Assembly: GCA_947254645.1 (NCBI GenBank)
Contig: CAMYDW010000003.1
Coordinates: 62,001-126,000 of the forward strand
Length of the DNA: 64,000 nt
Origin: an uncultured Peptococcaceae bacterium
GTDB lineage: Bacteria; Bacillota; Peptococcia; Peptococcales; Peptococcaceae
Direction of reading: 5' to 3'
A program made the position numbers and the translations under genes. The notes beneath the pieces were generated by a model. That model was not told where the DNA came from, searched no databases, and saw only the letters and a program-made list of their open reading frames with translations. This document shows, piece by piece, positions 45,427-54,203 of this stretch. The first letter of the stretch is position 1. The number at the start of each line of letters is the position of its first letter.

Positions 45427-46387
45427 ATTTTCTGATGAGATTGCTGGTAAAAAGAATACTAGAGCCAACCATAATAATCGCCAATCCAACCATGTGTTGC
45501 TGGGAAATGACTTCTCCTAGGATGAAAAAAGCGAATATAGGTGCTAACACTGGCTTAATGAAAAAAACAATGGTGGAGGTTGTCACCCCTAATAGCTCAA
45601 TGGCTTTAAAATAAGAGGCGAATCCAAGACCAGTCACACAAATAGAAATATAGGCCAAGTAGTAAATGGTTTGAGCAGTGATGCCCCCTAATATAGGAAT
45701 ATTTGCCAAGACGCTCAAATGGTGGCTGGTGAGCATGTGAGCAACCACCTCTATGTGAGAGAAACCAACGAGGACAAGGAGCTCCGCACAGCCACAAAAG
45801 AAACCAAAGCAGGTGACCACTAAGCCACCAATGGGGTGATTTTTTGTGAGGGCTTTGCAAAATACACTGTAAATGGCAAAGGTGAAAGCCGAGGCAAGAA
45901 CCAAAACAACCCCTTTGAAGCTCCCTGTAAAATGTAGCGGATCAATGATAATAAGCATCCCTAGAAAGGCAATCCCCAATCCTGTTTTGCCCAAGCCAGA
46001 AAGATGTTCTTTCAAAAAAAGAGAGGACAGTAAAATACCAAAAAAGGTATTACAGGAAAATAAAATAGCATCTTGATAGGATGGAATGAAAAGCAGACTG
46101 ATTGTATAAAGGGACATAGAGACAACCACACACGCCAATCCCATCGCTAAAAAAACGCGCCAGTCATAGCCAGTCAAGCGATGCTGCTTGTGCTTTAGTT
46201 GGCGATGCGCAAAAGGTAGAAGGATACAACCCCCAATAAAGAAACGCAGGAGATTTAATTGAATGGGATTAAAACAGCCATTTGTAGCTTTGATGGCCAC
46301 TTCCATGCTACTAAAGACAAAAGTGGCAATGGCCAAATATAACACCCCGCGTTTTATAATGGCGTTTTTGCTTGTGTCACTACTCAT
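45425..46387 (-). CDS. EamA/DMT family transporter
   Basis: A protein of about 320 residues with ten hydrophobic helices in two EamA repeats, the second ending in SQQHMVGLAIIMVGS. This is the drug/metabolite transporter superfamily, whose members export amino acids, nucleosides or metabolites; the substrate is unknown. The start is taken at the ATG at 46387; a TTG at 46399 in the same frame is possible and neither has a strong ribosome site. It is convergent with gatD. Confidence 0.85.
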   Translation of the reverse strand: MSSDTSKNAIIKRGVLYLAIATFVFSSMEVAIKATNGCFNPIQLNLLRFFIGGCILLPFAHRQLKHKQHRLTGYDWRVFLAMGLACVVVSMSLYTISLLFIPSYQDAILFSCNTFFGILLSSLFLKEHLSGLGKTGLGIAFLGMLIIIDPLHFTGSFKGVVLVLASAFTFAIYSVFCKALTKNHPIGGLVVTCFGFFCGCAELLVLVGFSHIEVVAHMLTSHHLSVLANIPILGGITAQTIYYLAYISICVTGLGFASYFKAIELLGVTTSTIVFFIKPVLAPIFAFFILGEVISQQHMVGLAIIMVGSSILFTSNLIRK

Positions 46388-46543
46388 TACAGTTATCAAC
46401 TCTTTTTTCTAGATTTTCATGATTAGTATACGCCTTAATAATAGGGGTTGCAAGGGCAACACTGTGCGATTTTTCTTGCACTTGAAGGGGTTTTTTGGTA
46501 GTATGAAAAACCATAAGCTGTATGAAGAGGAGAGGTGTATAAG

Positions 46544-47230
46544 ATGATTGGAACCATTGTTAATATGATTGTCGTATTGTGCTGTGGGCTCATCGGTAAT
46601 CAACTTAAAAGAGGCATTCCAAAGGATTTACGCAATTTGATTATGCAGGTGCTAGGGCTTTGCGTTATTGTGATTGGGATGCGTATGGCATTGGCGGCCA
46701 AAAATGATTTAGTGATTGTCATCGCTATTGCCTTGGGCGCATTGGTCGGCTGTGCTTGTCATTTAGACGTAAAAATGAATCAATTTGGGGAAGCAGTAAA
46801 GCAATTAGTCCGTGTACAAGACAATGATTTTGTAGATGGTTTTGTTTCTGCAAGCTTGATTTTTTGTGTTGGTTCAATGGCGATTGTTGGGTCTTTTGAA
46901 GCGGCACTGAATCATAATTATACGGTGCTTTTTACAAAGTCTGCCCTCGATGGCATCATGGCGTTGGTTTTGGCCTCATCGATGGGAATAGGCGTTGCCT
47001 TTTCAGCTTTTGCGATTTTATTGTATCAAGGGGCTTTAACCATCTTAGCAGGACTTCTCTCCTCTGTGCTCACACCAGATGTCGTTGGGTACTTATCTTC
47101 TTGTGGTGGGGTGATGATTATTGCTATTGGACTCACCACCTCAGGCATCAAGGAAGTCAATACCATTAATTTATTACCAGGATTGTTAATTGTTGCCATC
47201 ATTAGTGCATTTTTACCACTGCTTGCTTAA
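46544..47230 (+). CDS. DUF554 family membrane protein
   Basis: A 228-residue protein with six or seven hydrophobic helices. The order GTIVN...GNQLKRGIP, LGALVGCACHLD, FVSASLIFCVGSMAIVGS and TKSALDGIMALVLASSMG is typical of DUF554 (YdfK/YqgA-like), whose function is unknown. The start at 46544 follows GGAGAGGTGTATAAG. It is monocistronic. Confidence 0.9.
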   Translation: MIGTIVNMIVVLCCGLIGNQLKRGIPKDLRNLIMQVLGLCVIVIGMRMALAAKNDLVIVIAIALGALVGCACHLDVKMNQFGEAVKQLVRVQDNDFVDGFVSASLIFCVGSMAIVGSFEAALNHNYTVLFTKSALDGIMALVLASSMGIGVAFSAFAILLYQGALTILAGLLSSVLTPDVVGYLSSCGGVMIIAIGLTTSGIKEVNTINLLPGLLIVAIISAFLPLLA

Positions 47231-47263
47231 AAAAAGAGCCTGCTTCTCGCAGGCTCTTTTTTT
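47229..47263. terminator. Bidirectional terminator
   Basis: AAAAGAGCCTGC pairs with GCAGGCTCTTTT around TTCTC, with flanking A and T runs; it serves the DUF554 gene and the convergent SanA-like gene. Confidence 0.92.
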
Positions 47264-47267
47264 ATAT

Positions 47268-47984
47268 TTATCGATGGAGATGGGCATGTGCGTACTGATA
47301 TATTCTATCCCCTAATGTTGAAAGAGGGGGTGGTAAATGAGGCAGTATCAATTGTCCAAAATCCTTGACACGGGCAAAAAATTCTCGCTTTCTAAGGCTC
47401 GTATCGCTGATGTTTTTTTCATTACAAGGGCAGCCGTAGGTGCTAATGCCTAGCTGCTCACTGATATACACAGCACGATACAAATGGAACTTTTGACTCA
47501 CAATGATGAGCTTTTCGGCGCCATATTCATCATAAGCATTGTTGACACTGGTAAAGGTATTGACACCATGGGAGTCGACCTTGATGGCTTTTGAAGGCAC
47601 TCCTTTTTTTTCAAGATAATGCTTCATCACAGAAACCTCGCTTTCTGTGTCATCGCTGCCACCACTTACCAAAATATTAGCAGAAGCCTCTTTTTGATAG
47701 AGGGTGAGGGCAGTGTCTAATCTTTCTTTTAAAATGGGACTTGGTTCGCCATCTTCTTCAATGCCTGCACCAAGCACTAGAATATAATCTGCGTGGGTTC
47801 CTGTAAGGGCATCTGCTTTCCAGAGATTGTTTGCGGTAGAAAACATCATCAAAAGATTAATAGAAAATAATGAGATGGCACCAAGAAGTATTAAAATAAG
47901 GCAAATACCAATAAGATTGCCTATAAAGGAGATCACAGGATGAGACTTTTTCTTTCTTTTATCATTAATTGCTTTTTTCGACAT
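47268..47984 (-). CDS. SanA/YdcF family protein (DUF218)
   Basis: A 238-residue protein with a basic N-terminus, one membrane helix (about residues 18-46) and an extracytoplasmic DUF218 domain. The domain has YILVLGAGIEEDGEPSPIL, ILVSGG, KVDSHGVNTFTSV and KFHLYRA, followed by the SanA-like REFFARVKD tail. SanA members affect envelope permeability; the reaction is not known. It lies in a stretch of envelope genes of varied orientation. Confidence 0.85.
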   Translation of the reverse strand: MSKKAINDKRKKKSHPVISFIGNLIGICLILILLGAISLFSINLLMMFSTANNLWKADALTGTHADYILVLGAGIEEDGEPSPILKERLDTALTLYQKEASANILVSGGSDDTESEVSVMKHYLEKKGVPSKAIKVDSHGVNTFTSVNNAYDEYGAEKLIIVSQKFHLYRAVYISEQLGISTYGCPCNEKNISDTSLRKREFFARVKDFGQLILPHLPPPLSTLGDRIYQYAHAHLHR

Positions 47985-48087
47985 AGCTTCTCTCTTTCTA
48001 AAAAATAGGGTATGATTGGCTTAGTGGATTTCATATCAAAAAGTATGATATACTATGAGCGCAATTTTTATTATAGGAGGGATACGA

Positions 48088-48750
48088 GTGAGGAGATTCA
48101 TTCGTTTTATTGTTAGATGGATTAAAGGGCTTTTAGTCCTTTTGCTTATGATAGCAGTGCTCTTTTCATTGACACCTGTAACGCTTTCTATTCCGGAACA
48201 ATCTCAATATCCAAGCTTGCCCAATGGCTGCGAATCGGTATCTGCAGCCGCTTGTTTGAATTATCTTGGTGAATATACAGCGGCGGAAACCTTTGCCAGT
48301 GAATTTTTACCAAAGGGACCAATTGGGACGGTGCATCCAAAGAAAGCCTATGTAGGAGAGCCAAGTGCCGAGGGCTATTATTGCTTTCAAAAACCACTGG
48401 TACAAGGAATTAATTCATTTTTAAGCACACGAGACACCACTGTGCGTGCCAAAAGTCATCCTTTTGTACCTTTTTTGGAAGTGGCACTGCGTGTGCATTT
48501 CAAAAAGCCTGTCATTGTATGGACCACTGTGGATGGCAAATTGCCTTCAAAAAATAGTGGTGTTGTCTGGAACATCAATGGTCGCAACTATGACCCCTAT
48601 GATAATCTCCATGTAGTGGTAGTAGATGGTATGAAAGGTTTACAGGTCCATGTGGTGGATTCTGTGAACGGGGCGCACTGGACATCCCTTATTGAATTTT
48701 TGCCACGTTATTATGCGATGGGCATGCGCGCTGTCTACTTTACTGATTAG
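48088..48750 (+). CDS. Membrane-anchored C39-like peptidase family protein
   Basis: A 220-residue protein with a basic start, one hydrophobic N-terminal helix and a papain-like domain. Its cysteine lies in YPSLPNGCESVSAA and its histidine in NLHVVVVDG, as in Peptidase_C39_2. It faces outside the membrane and could be a protease or amidase acting on wall or peptide. The start is GTG at 48088 with AGGAGGGATACGA upstream, rather than the ATG at 48055. The 3' end overlaps the convergent gene by 11 bases. Confidence 0.78.
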   Translation: MRRFIRFIVRWIKGLLVLLLMIAVLFSLTPVTLSIPEQSQYPSLPNGCESVSAAACLNYLGEYTAAETFASEFLPKGPIGTVHPKKAYVGEPSAEGYYCFQKPLVQGINSFLSTRDTTVRAKSHPFVPFLEVALRVHFKKPVIVWTTVDGKLPSKNSGVVWNINGRNYDPYDNLHVVVVDGMKGLQVHVVDSVNGAHWTSLIEFLPRYYAMGMRAVYFTD

Positions 48751-48997
48751 CAGTGCGTTCTGCTTGCTTAAAAAGAATGGCAGCGATTTCATCGTCTTCC
48801 TTGCAGGTTAAGATATGTAAAATATCATAAGCACGATTTTCTAGGTCACTTAATTCATAAGACCAATTGGCTGTGGCAAAATTATAGCGGTCGGTTTGAT
48901 CCATGACATTTTCTTTGGTGTGATAGTCAAAATCATTCCAATCATCATGAAGATCAATATAGTAATAGGTTGTATTTATTTTTGCTTTATTGTCCAT
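48740..48997 (-). CDS. Small acidic hypothetical protein
   Basis: An 85-residue soluble protein, acidic, rich in aspartate, asparagine and tyrosine (TYYYIDLHDDWNDFDYHTKENV). I see no known domain. The AAGGAGAACAG site just before the ATG supports it as a real gene. It lies 9 bases downstream of the ABC-F gene's ... start side relation is the reverse: the ABC-F gene ends at 49007 and this gene starts at 48997, so it is likely last in that transcript. Confidence 0.6.
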   Translation of the reverse strand: MDNKAKINTTYYYIDLHDDWNDFDYHTKENVMDQTDRYNFATANWSYELSDLENRAYDILHILTCKEDDEIAAILFKQAERTANQ

Positions 48998-49006
48998 CTG
49001 TTCTCC

Positions 49007-50902
49007 TTAAGATTGATTTTTTATGGCTTCAACTTTTTCTTCAAGGGCTGCCCAGCGCGCCATTTTTTCATCAAGGCTTAGAGAAAGCGTATCACGCTCT
49101 TCTGTAAGCTTTACGAGATGAGAATAATTGGTGGCGTTGGCAGCCATTTCTTTTTCTAGGTGCTGAATTTGTTCTTCAAGCATCATAATATCATCTTCGA
49201 TGGTTTCGTATTCTTGCTTTTCCTGATAGCTCAATTTGAGCTTAGGGGCTGTTTTTTGTTTGCTGTGCGTCGATTTTGTATCAATCGTTGCTTTTTCCAT
49301 GATTGGTGCAGGCCGTTTTTCTAAATAACTAGAAAAATCACCAGCATACATTTTAACATTGCCGCTTCCCTCAAAGGCGAGAATACGGTTACAAATACGG
49401 TCAAGGAAGTAGCGGTCGTGACTGACAGTAAGCACTGGACCAGGAAAATGCTGCAGATAATCTTCCAGCACCTGTAAAGTACCGATGTCCAAATCGTTGG
49501 TCGGTTCATCTAGGAAGAGCACATTGTTTTCTTCCATCAAAATGCTCAACAAATACAAGCGTCGGCGTTCGCCGCCTGAAAGCTGGCTGATTGGTCCATA
49601 TTGCTGCTCAGAACGGAAAAGAAAGGCATCAAGCATTTGGCTCGCAGAGAGATGTGAACCATCTGCACGATGAATGTATTCGCCGTGGTCTTTGATAAAA
49701 TCAATGACCTTTTGGTTTGGTGGTAAATCTTCGTTTTGTTGTTTGTAATAACCGATCTTGACTGTTTCGCCAATTTCTAAGACGCCGCCATCCTTCGGTG
49801 TCAATCCAGCAAAAATATCGAGCAGTGTCGACTTCCCCATGCCATTGGCACCGACGATGCCAATTCTATCGTTGCGTACAAAGGCATAGGAAAAATCATT
49901 GATAATGGCTTTGTCAGCAAACTTTTTTGAGAGGTTTTCAGCAATAATAATCTTTTTGCCAAGACGAGCATTGACAAAATCCATATCAAGCTTTGTGTCC
50001 TGAGTGGTTGTCAGCTGGTCTTGGATATCATAAAAGCGCTCCGCACGTGCTTTTTGTTTGGTACGACGTGCTTCAACCCCTTTTCGCATCCAGGCCAGTT
50101 CTTGCTTATAGAGCTGGCGCAGCTGATGGTCACGTTTTGCTTGTGCAGCTGTCATTTCTGCTTTTTTCTCTAAAAAGGTGGAATAATTGCCGTTATAGCG
50201 TTGAAGCGTGGCATTGTCAATTTCAAAGATGGTGTTGCAGGTGCGGTCAAGAAAATAGCGGTCATGAGTGACGATGACCAAAGCACATTGACGGTCGTGC
50301 AATTCTTTTTCTAGCCAACGGATGGTTTCGTAATCCAGATGGTTGGTTGGTTCGTCCAGCAAAAGTAGATTGGCAGGACGAATAAGAGCAGCAGCAAGGG
50401 CGACTCTTTTTCGCATGCCACCAGAAAGCGTGGCGATTTTTTGATTGATATCATGAATTTGTAAGCGATGAAGAATGCTCTTGGCGGCGCTTTCAAGTTG
50501 CCAAGCATCAGCGGCATCCATGGCTTCTTGTGCTTCTAATAAGTGGGACGTCGCTGCTTCATCTTCTGGATGGGCAGTCACTTCGACTAGGGCTTGCTCA
50601 TACTGACGAACGATTTCAAAAACGGGAGAGGTACCGTTAAATACCTCGGTCAGTACGGTGTTTTCATCATCCATTTCTTGATGCTGTGGCAGGTACTCCA
50701 TCGTGAGACTGTTTGAAGTAATAAACTCACTTTTGGGGTCCACATCAATGCCAGCGAGCTGACGGAGCAAGGTGGATTTACCAACACCGTTGGTGCCAAT
50801 GAGACCGATTTTATCTGTGTGTGAAATGGCCAAATTTATATCATCGAAAAGTACGCGTAATCCGTGACTGCAATGTAGATGACGCGCTTCTAATAGTATC
50901 AT
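49007..50902 (-). CDS. ABC-F family ATPase (Uup/YdiF-like)
   Basis: A 631-residue soluble protein with two ABC modules: Walker A GTNGVGKST with signature LSGGMRKR, and Walker A GANGMGKST with LSGGERRR. Both are followed by LLLDEPTNHLD and LFLDEPTNDLD. A positively charged linker sits between them, and a C-terminal coiled coil of about 80 residues closes the protein, as in Uup. It has no membrane domain, so it acts on ribosomes or nucleic acid rather than transport. TTTGGAGGAATTATGAC precedes the ATG. Confidence 0.93.
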   Translation of the reverse strand: MILLEARHLHCSHGLRVLFDDINLAISHTDKIGLIGTNGVGKSTLLRQLAGIDVDPKSEFITSNSLTMEYLPQHQEMDDENTVLTEVFNGTSPVFEIVRQYEQALVEVTAHPEDEAATSHLLEAQEAMDAADAWQLESAAKSILHRLQIHDINQKIATLSGGMRKRVALAAALIRPANLLLLDEPTNHLDYETIRWLEKELHDRQCALVIVTHDRYFLDRTCNTIFEIDNATLQRYNGNYSTFLEKKAEMTAAQAKRDHQLRQLYKQELAWMRKGVEARRTKQKARAERFYDIQDQLTTTQDTKLDMDFVNARLGKKIIIAENLSKKFADKAIINDFSYAFVRNDRIGIVGANGMGKSTLLDIFAGLTPKDGGVLEIGETVKIGYYKQQNEDLPPNQKVIDFIKDHGEYIHRADGSHLSASQMLDAFLFRSEQQYGPISQLSGGERRRLYLLSILMEENNVLFLDEPTNDLDIGTLQVLEDYLQHFPGPVLTVSHDRYFLDRICNRILAFEGSGNVKMYAGDFSSYLEKRPAPIMEKATIDTKSTHSKQKTAPKLKLSYQEKQEYETIEDDIMMLEEQIQHLEKEMAANATNYSHLVKLTEERDTLSLSLDEKMARWAALEEKVEAIKNQS

Positions 50903-51027
50903 GTCATAATTCCTCCAAAATATGGTTATATAAAATAGTATAGCAAATGCAAACCGATAATGAAATATAGTACCATCAATGCAGTTTGTGGTACTATAGG
51001 AGTGATTAAGCTGAAAGGATGATAAGA

Positions 51028-51420
51028 ATGTCTAAATTCAAAAAAGCTGTTACTTTTATCACATTAATGGTAGGTGCGCTTGGCGCCTTCAAGGCAGCAA
51101 AAAAAGTACAAGAAGCCTATCAATTAAAATTAGAGAATTGTACCAACAAGACGTTGGACCTTTATATAGGCACTCAAAAAGCACCAGATGCATTGGTGGT
51201 GACGGCACTGAAACCCAATGAAAAACGCATGATTGATTTGACCCACTTGCCAATGACAGAGCATGATGTTGTTTATATTCGCTTCCCAGGGAAAGACGGT
51301 GCAGATAGCTATCAACGCACCTTGATTTATGATATAGATGAATGCAATTATGCCATGCATGGGATGATTGTAGATTATGGGAACGGTAATTTAGATGTTA
51401 AGCTGGTAAAACTTTCATGA
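51028..51420 (+). CDS. Hypothetical protein with N-terminal hydrophobic helix
   Basis: A 130-residue protein with a short basic start, one hydrophobic helix (about residues 8-24, FITLMVGALGAFKAAKK) and a beta-rich soluble domain. I recognise no family. AAAGGATGATAAGA lies before the ATG at 51028. Its stop overlaps the start of thiN (ATGA), so it is translated together with thiamine pyrophosphokinase; no functional link is evident. Confidence 0.7.
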   Translation: MSKFKKAVTFITLMVGALGAFKAAKKVQEAYQLKLENCTNKTLDLYIGTQKAPDALVVTALKPNEKRMIDLTHLPMTEHDVVYIRFPGKDGADSYQRTLIYDIDECNYAMHGMIVDYGNGNLDVKLVKLS

Positions 51421-52109
51421 GCCATTATACAGAGCTGCTATTAAAAGAAAATGCTGCACCGGCTATATTGATTACTGGTGGTGTGCCATCCTCTGTTGCA
51501 TTGCTGAAAAATATTCAAGCACGCTATCCTGAAGCGCCTGTTTTTTGTGCCGATGGAGGAGCCGACTACTGTTATCGTGCCAATGTGCTACCAACCTATA
51601 TTATTGGCGACATGGATTCTGTGTCAAATAATGCTAGGAAATGGCTATTAAAAAATAAAGTGCCAGAATATGTATTTCCCACAGAAAAAGATTTCTCTGA
51701 CACACAGCTGGCGATAGAAGCGCTTTTTAAAGAGCAATCCCAAGAAATTATTGTTCTTGGGGCACTTGGTGGCAGAATGGATCATGAAATGGCCAATGTG
51801 ATGCTCCTTGTTTCTTATGGAAGAAAGGGCCATTCTCTGATTTTTGTGGATGATCAAAATATTATGCGATATGTTGGAGCAGGGACACATACCATTTATC
51901 GCTGTCGTGGGTATATAGGAATTGTACCTTTTTCAGATCAGGGGATGCGTCTCTCCATTGAGGGCTTGTATTATCCCTTGCCAAAGACCAGTGTGCCTTT
52001 TGGGGCCAGTCACTTAATTAGTAATGTTTTTGGCGATGAAAAAGAAGCACGTTTTCTCATTGAAGAGGGCGATGGCATTTTAGTAAGAAGTAAAGATAAG
52101 AAGGAGTAA
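51417..52109 (+). CDS. thiN: Thiamine pyrophosphokinase
   Basis: A 230-residue cytoplasmic enzyme transferring pyrophosphate from ATP to thiamine. The signature motifs are FCADGGADYCYR, IIGDMDS and PTEKDFSDTQLA, followed by the LGALGGRMDHEMANV segment and the beta-rich thiamine-binding C-terminal domain. It starts by ATGA overlap with the preceding gene. Confidence 0.95.
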   Translation: MSHYTELLLKENAAPAILITGGVPSSVALLKNIQARYPEAPVFCADGGADYCYRANVLPTYIIGDMDSVSNNARKWLLKNKVPEYVFPTEKDFSDTQLAIEALFKEQSQEIIVLGALGGRMDHEMANVMLLVSYGRKGHSLIFVDDQNIMRYVGAGTHTIYRCRGYIGIVPFSDQGMRLSIEGLYYPLPKTSVPFGASHLISNVFGDEKEARFLIEEGDGILVRSKDKKE

Positions 52110-52114
52110 AGAAA

Positions 52115-52465
52115 ATGAAGATTTTATTTCATGTAGATCAATGTGAACGTTGGACGACCTGTTTAGGGAATGTTTATAATACCCTTAAATATTTTAATGA
52201 AAAAAATGTTGCTGGAGAAATTGAAATCGTGGTGAATGCAGTGGCGGTAAAAGAACTTTCAAAAATAGGTGCAGAGGCGGCAGGTATTGCAGAAGAATTG
52301 TCTCACTATATGAATCAAGGGGTAAAAGTGTTGGCTTGTCGCAATGCGCTCGTTGGGCAAAATATTCAAGAAGAGGACCTCTTAGAAAAAGTAGGCATTG
52401 TTGATGCAGCCATCATTGAAATGGCAGAAAAACAAGCAGAAGGCTGGGCATATATTCGTCCATAA
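52115..52465 (+). CDS. DsrE family protein
   Basis: A 116-residue small alpha/beta protein with the DsrE/DsrF-like layout: ILFHVDQCERW...NVYNTLKYF, IEIVVNAVAVKEL, GVKVLACRNALVGQNI and EKQAEGWAYIRP. Members carry or sense sulfur. A cysteine in the conserved CRNAL loop would be the candidate site. It is 5 bases after thiN in the same transcript; AAGGAGTAAAGAAA precedes the ATG. Confidence 0.85.
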   Translation: MKILFHVDQCERWTTCLGNVYNTLKYFNEKNVAGEIEIVVNAVAVKELSKIGAEAAGIAEELSHYMNQGVKVLACRNALVGQNIQEEDLLEKVGIVDAAIIEMAEKQAEGWAYIRP

Positions 52466-52471
52466 GAGGTG

Positions 52472-53122
52472 ATGAATAGGATTGAAAAAGCTATTTTGAA
52501 GGAGTTTGTTTTATCAATGAAGAAGGTAGCGTTGCCGTATTTTTATGTAGAAAATGCTTTCGGTGGTAGTCAAAAATGGCTCCGCTCTGCAATGATGCGC
52601 CTTGGTGGATGTGCAGCAGTGACGGCTTGCGATTTGTGTATTTTTCTAAAAAAATACAATGACAAAAACAGCCTTTATCCTCATGGGGTGCACAGTTTGT
52701 CAAAGGAAGACTATGTGGCCTTTACAGAAATCATGAAGCCGTATTTACATCCAAGAATTTCAGGCATAGATGCGCTCGATATATATGTTGAAGGCTTGAT
52801 GCATTACATGGCGGATCAAGGTGAAAAAAGTATTCATCTGGAAGGTGTGGATGGGAATATTTCTGTGCAAGCGGCTGAAGATATTGTTCGGGCACAAATG
52901 GACAAGGGCTTTCCAATCCCGATGTTGATGCTGAAGCATTATAATAAAATTTTTTCAGATTATGTATGGCATTGGTTTATGCTCACAGGGTATGAGCAGA
53001 AGGCAGATAAATTTTTGGTAAAAGCAACCACTTATGGACGTTCAGAATGGCTTGATTTTAACTTATTATGGGATACGCGTTTTGAACGGAAAGGCGGACT
53101 TATTATTGTCCGTGAACAATAG
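52472..53122 (+). CDS. Conserved hypothetical protein, possible papain-like fold
   Basis: A protein of about 216 residues with YFYVENAFGGSQKW and RLGGCAAVTACDLC near the N-terminus and AHW/WHW-type motifs later. It resembles a conserved clostridial hypothetical family in which a GGC motif may act as a cysteine nucleophile; this is a weak resemblance. The start is uncertain: the ATG at 52472 lies only 2 bases from AGAGG, the ATT at 52481 has better spacing, and an inner ATG (MKKVALP) is possible. It follows the DsrE gene directly. Confidence 0.65.
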   Translation: MNRIEKAILKEFVLSMKKVALPYFYVENAFGGSQKWLRSAMMRLGGCAAVTACDLCIFLKKYNDKNSLYPHGVHSLSKEDYVAFTEIMKPYLHPRISGIDALDIYVEGLMHYMADQGEKSIHLEGVDGNISVQAAEDIVRAQMDKGFPIPMLMLKHYNKIFSDYVWHWFMLTGYEQKADKFLVKATTYGRSEWLDFNLLWDTRFERKGGLIIVREQ

Positions 53123-53156
53123 CATAAAAAGACATTTCTTTACAAGAAATGCGATA

Positions 53157-53195
53157 AAAGGTATCATACTACTTGGAGTAGCATGATACCTTTTT
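53157..53195 (+). terminator. Terminator after the thiN operon
   Basis: AAAAGGTATCAT pairs with ATGATACCTTTT around a loop that contains its own TACT/AGTA stem, followed by a T-run. A smaller hairpin (CATTTCTT/AAGAAATG) lies just before it. Confidence 0.85.
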
Positions 53196-53222
53196 CGATG
53201 TGAGTTGAATAGGAGTAAGTAT

Positions 53223-54203
53223 ATGGGTGGAAAACATTTACCAGAAACAATGGCATTGATTCACGACAATATTATGAAGTTTAACAATCCATTGGCAGTT
53301 TCTGCAAAAGAGAATGCACAATGGGCCGAAACCTTGCATTTGCCAAAGCAAGGTGACATTCTTTTTTATACTGGTGGGGAATATCAGTTATTGCCATTTA
53401 TTGATTCATTGGTAACGGTGATGGATATTGTAGATCCTTCATCACGTCCTTTTGGTTGGATGATGCAAATGCGTGATCTTGCAAGTAAGACAGGATATGC
53501 ACCAGAAAAGATTTTTGCTTCTGTTTTTGCACAAGACAAGGAGCGCTTTTTCTCAATCAATGAAAAAGCAGCTCGTATTTTAAAAGCACTTGGCTATCAA
53601 ATTTGCTACGATGGTGAAAACGAAGTTTACAGTGGTGCATTATTGCATGAATTGGGCTTTTATGAAGCCTTGGGTGCTTACAGCAAGCGTGTCAGTGCCT
53701 TTTTAAAACAAAGTGGTGCTAAAACAGTGGTTTGTATGTCACCACATGCAGCAGAAATGTTCTCAATTGTTTACCCTCAATATGGGGATTTCCCAGATGT
53801 AGAGGTCAAAACCTTTGTTGAAATGGTGCATGCAAAGCGTCACATGCTGCCAAAGAATTTCTATAGAGGCCTTGTGACCTTACATGACTCTTGTCGTATG
53901 GCAAGAGAGATGGATGTGGTGGATGAATTTAGAGATGTTTTGGATGCCATGCATGTGCGTTATCAAGAGCCGTTCCGTACAGGCAAATGGAGCACCTGCT
54001 GTGGTGGCCCAATCAAGACCACCTATGCGGAGCTGTCTCACAAATTGGCACAAAAACGTGTAGATGAGCTTGCTGATACAGGGGCGCAAATGGCGTTGGT
54101 GTCTTGTCCTTATTGTCTATCTGCTTTAGAGAGTGCGAAAAAGACGAACCACATTCAGATTGCAGATTTTGTTGAATTTTTAGCAAAGGGGTACGGCATA
54201 TGA
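53223..54203 (+). CDS. LutA-like cysteine-rich (CCG domain) oxidoreductase subunit
   Basis: A 326-residue soluble protein of the heterodisulfide-reductase HdrB/LutA/GlpC group. The second CCG domain is clear (LHDSCRM, STCCGGPIK and SCPYC); the first is degenerate (VCMSPHAAEM). These domains bind noncubane Fe-S clusters. It forms a pair with the following LutB-like gene (4-base overlap), as in lactate utilisation operons. The start at 53223 follows ATAGGAGTAAGTAT. The real substrate could be another 2-hydroxy acid. Confidence 0.8.
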   Translation: MGGKHLPETMALIHDNIMKFNNPLAVSAKENAQWAETLHLPKQGDILFYTGGEYQLLPFIDSLVTVMDIVDPSSRPFGWMMQMRDLASKTGYAPEKIFASVFAQDKERFFSINEKAARILKALGYQICYDGENEVYSGALLHELGFYEALGAYSKRVSAFLKQSGAKTVVCMSPHAAEMFSIVYPQYGDFPDVEVKTFVEMVHAKRHMLPKNFYRGLVTLHDSCRMAREMDVVDEFRDVLDAMHVRYQEPFRTGKWSTCCGGPIKTTYAELSHKLAQKRVDELADTGAQMALVSCPYCLSALESAKKTNHIQIADFVEFLAKGYGI

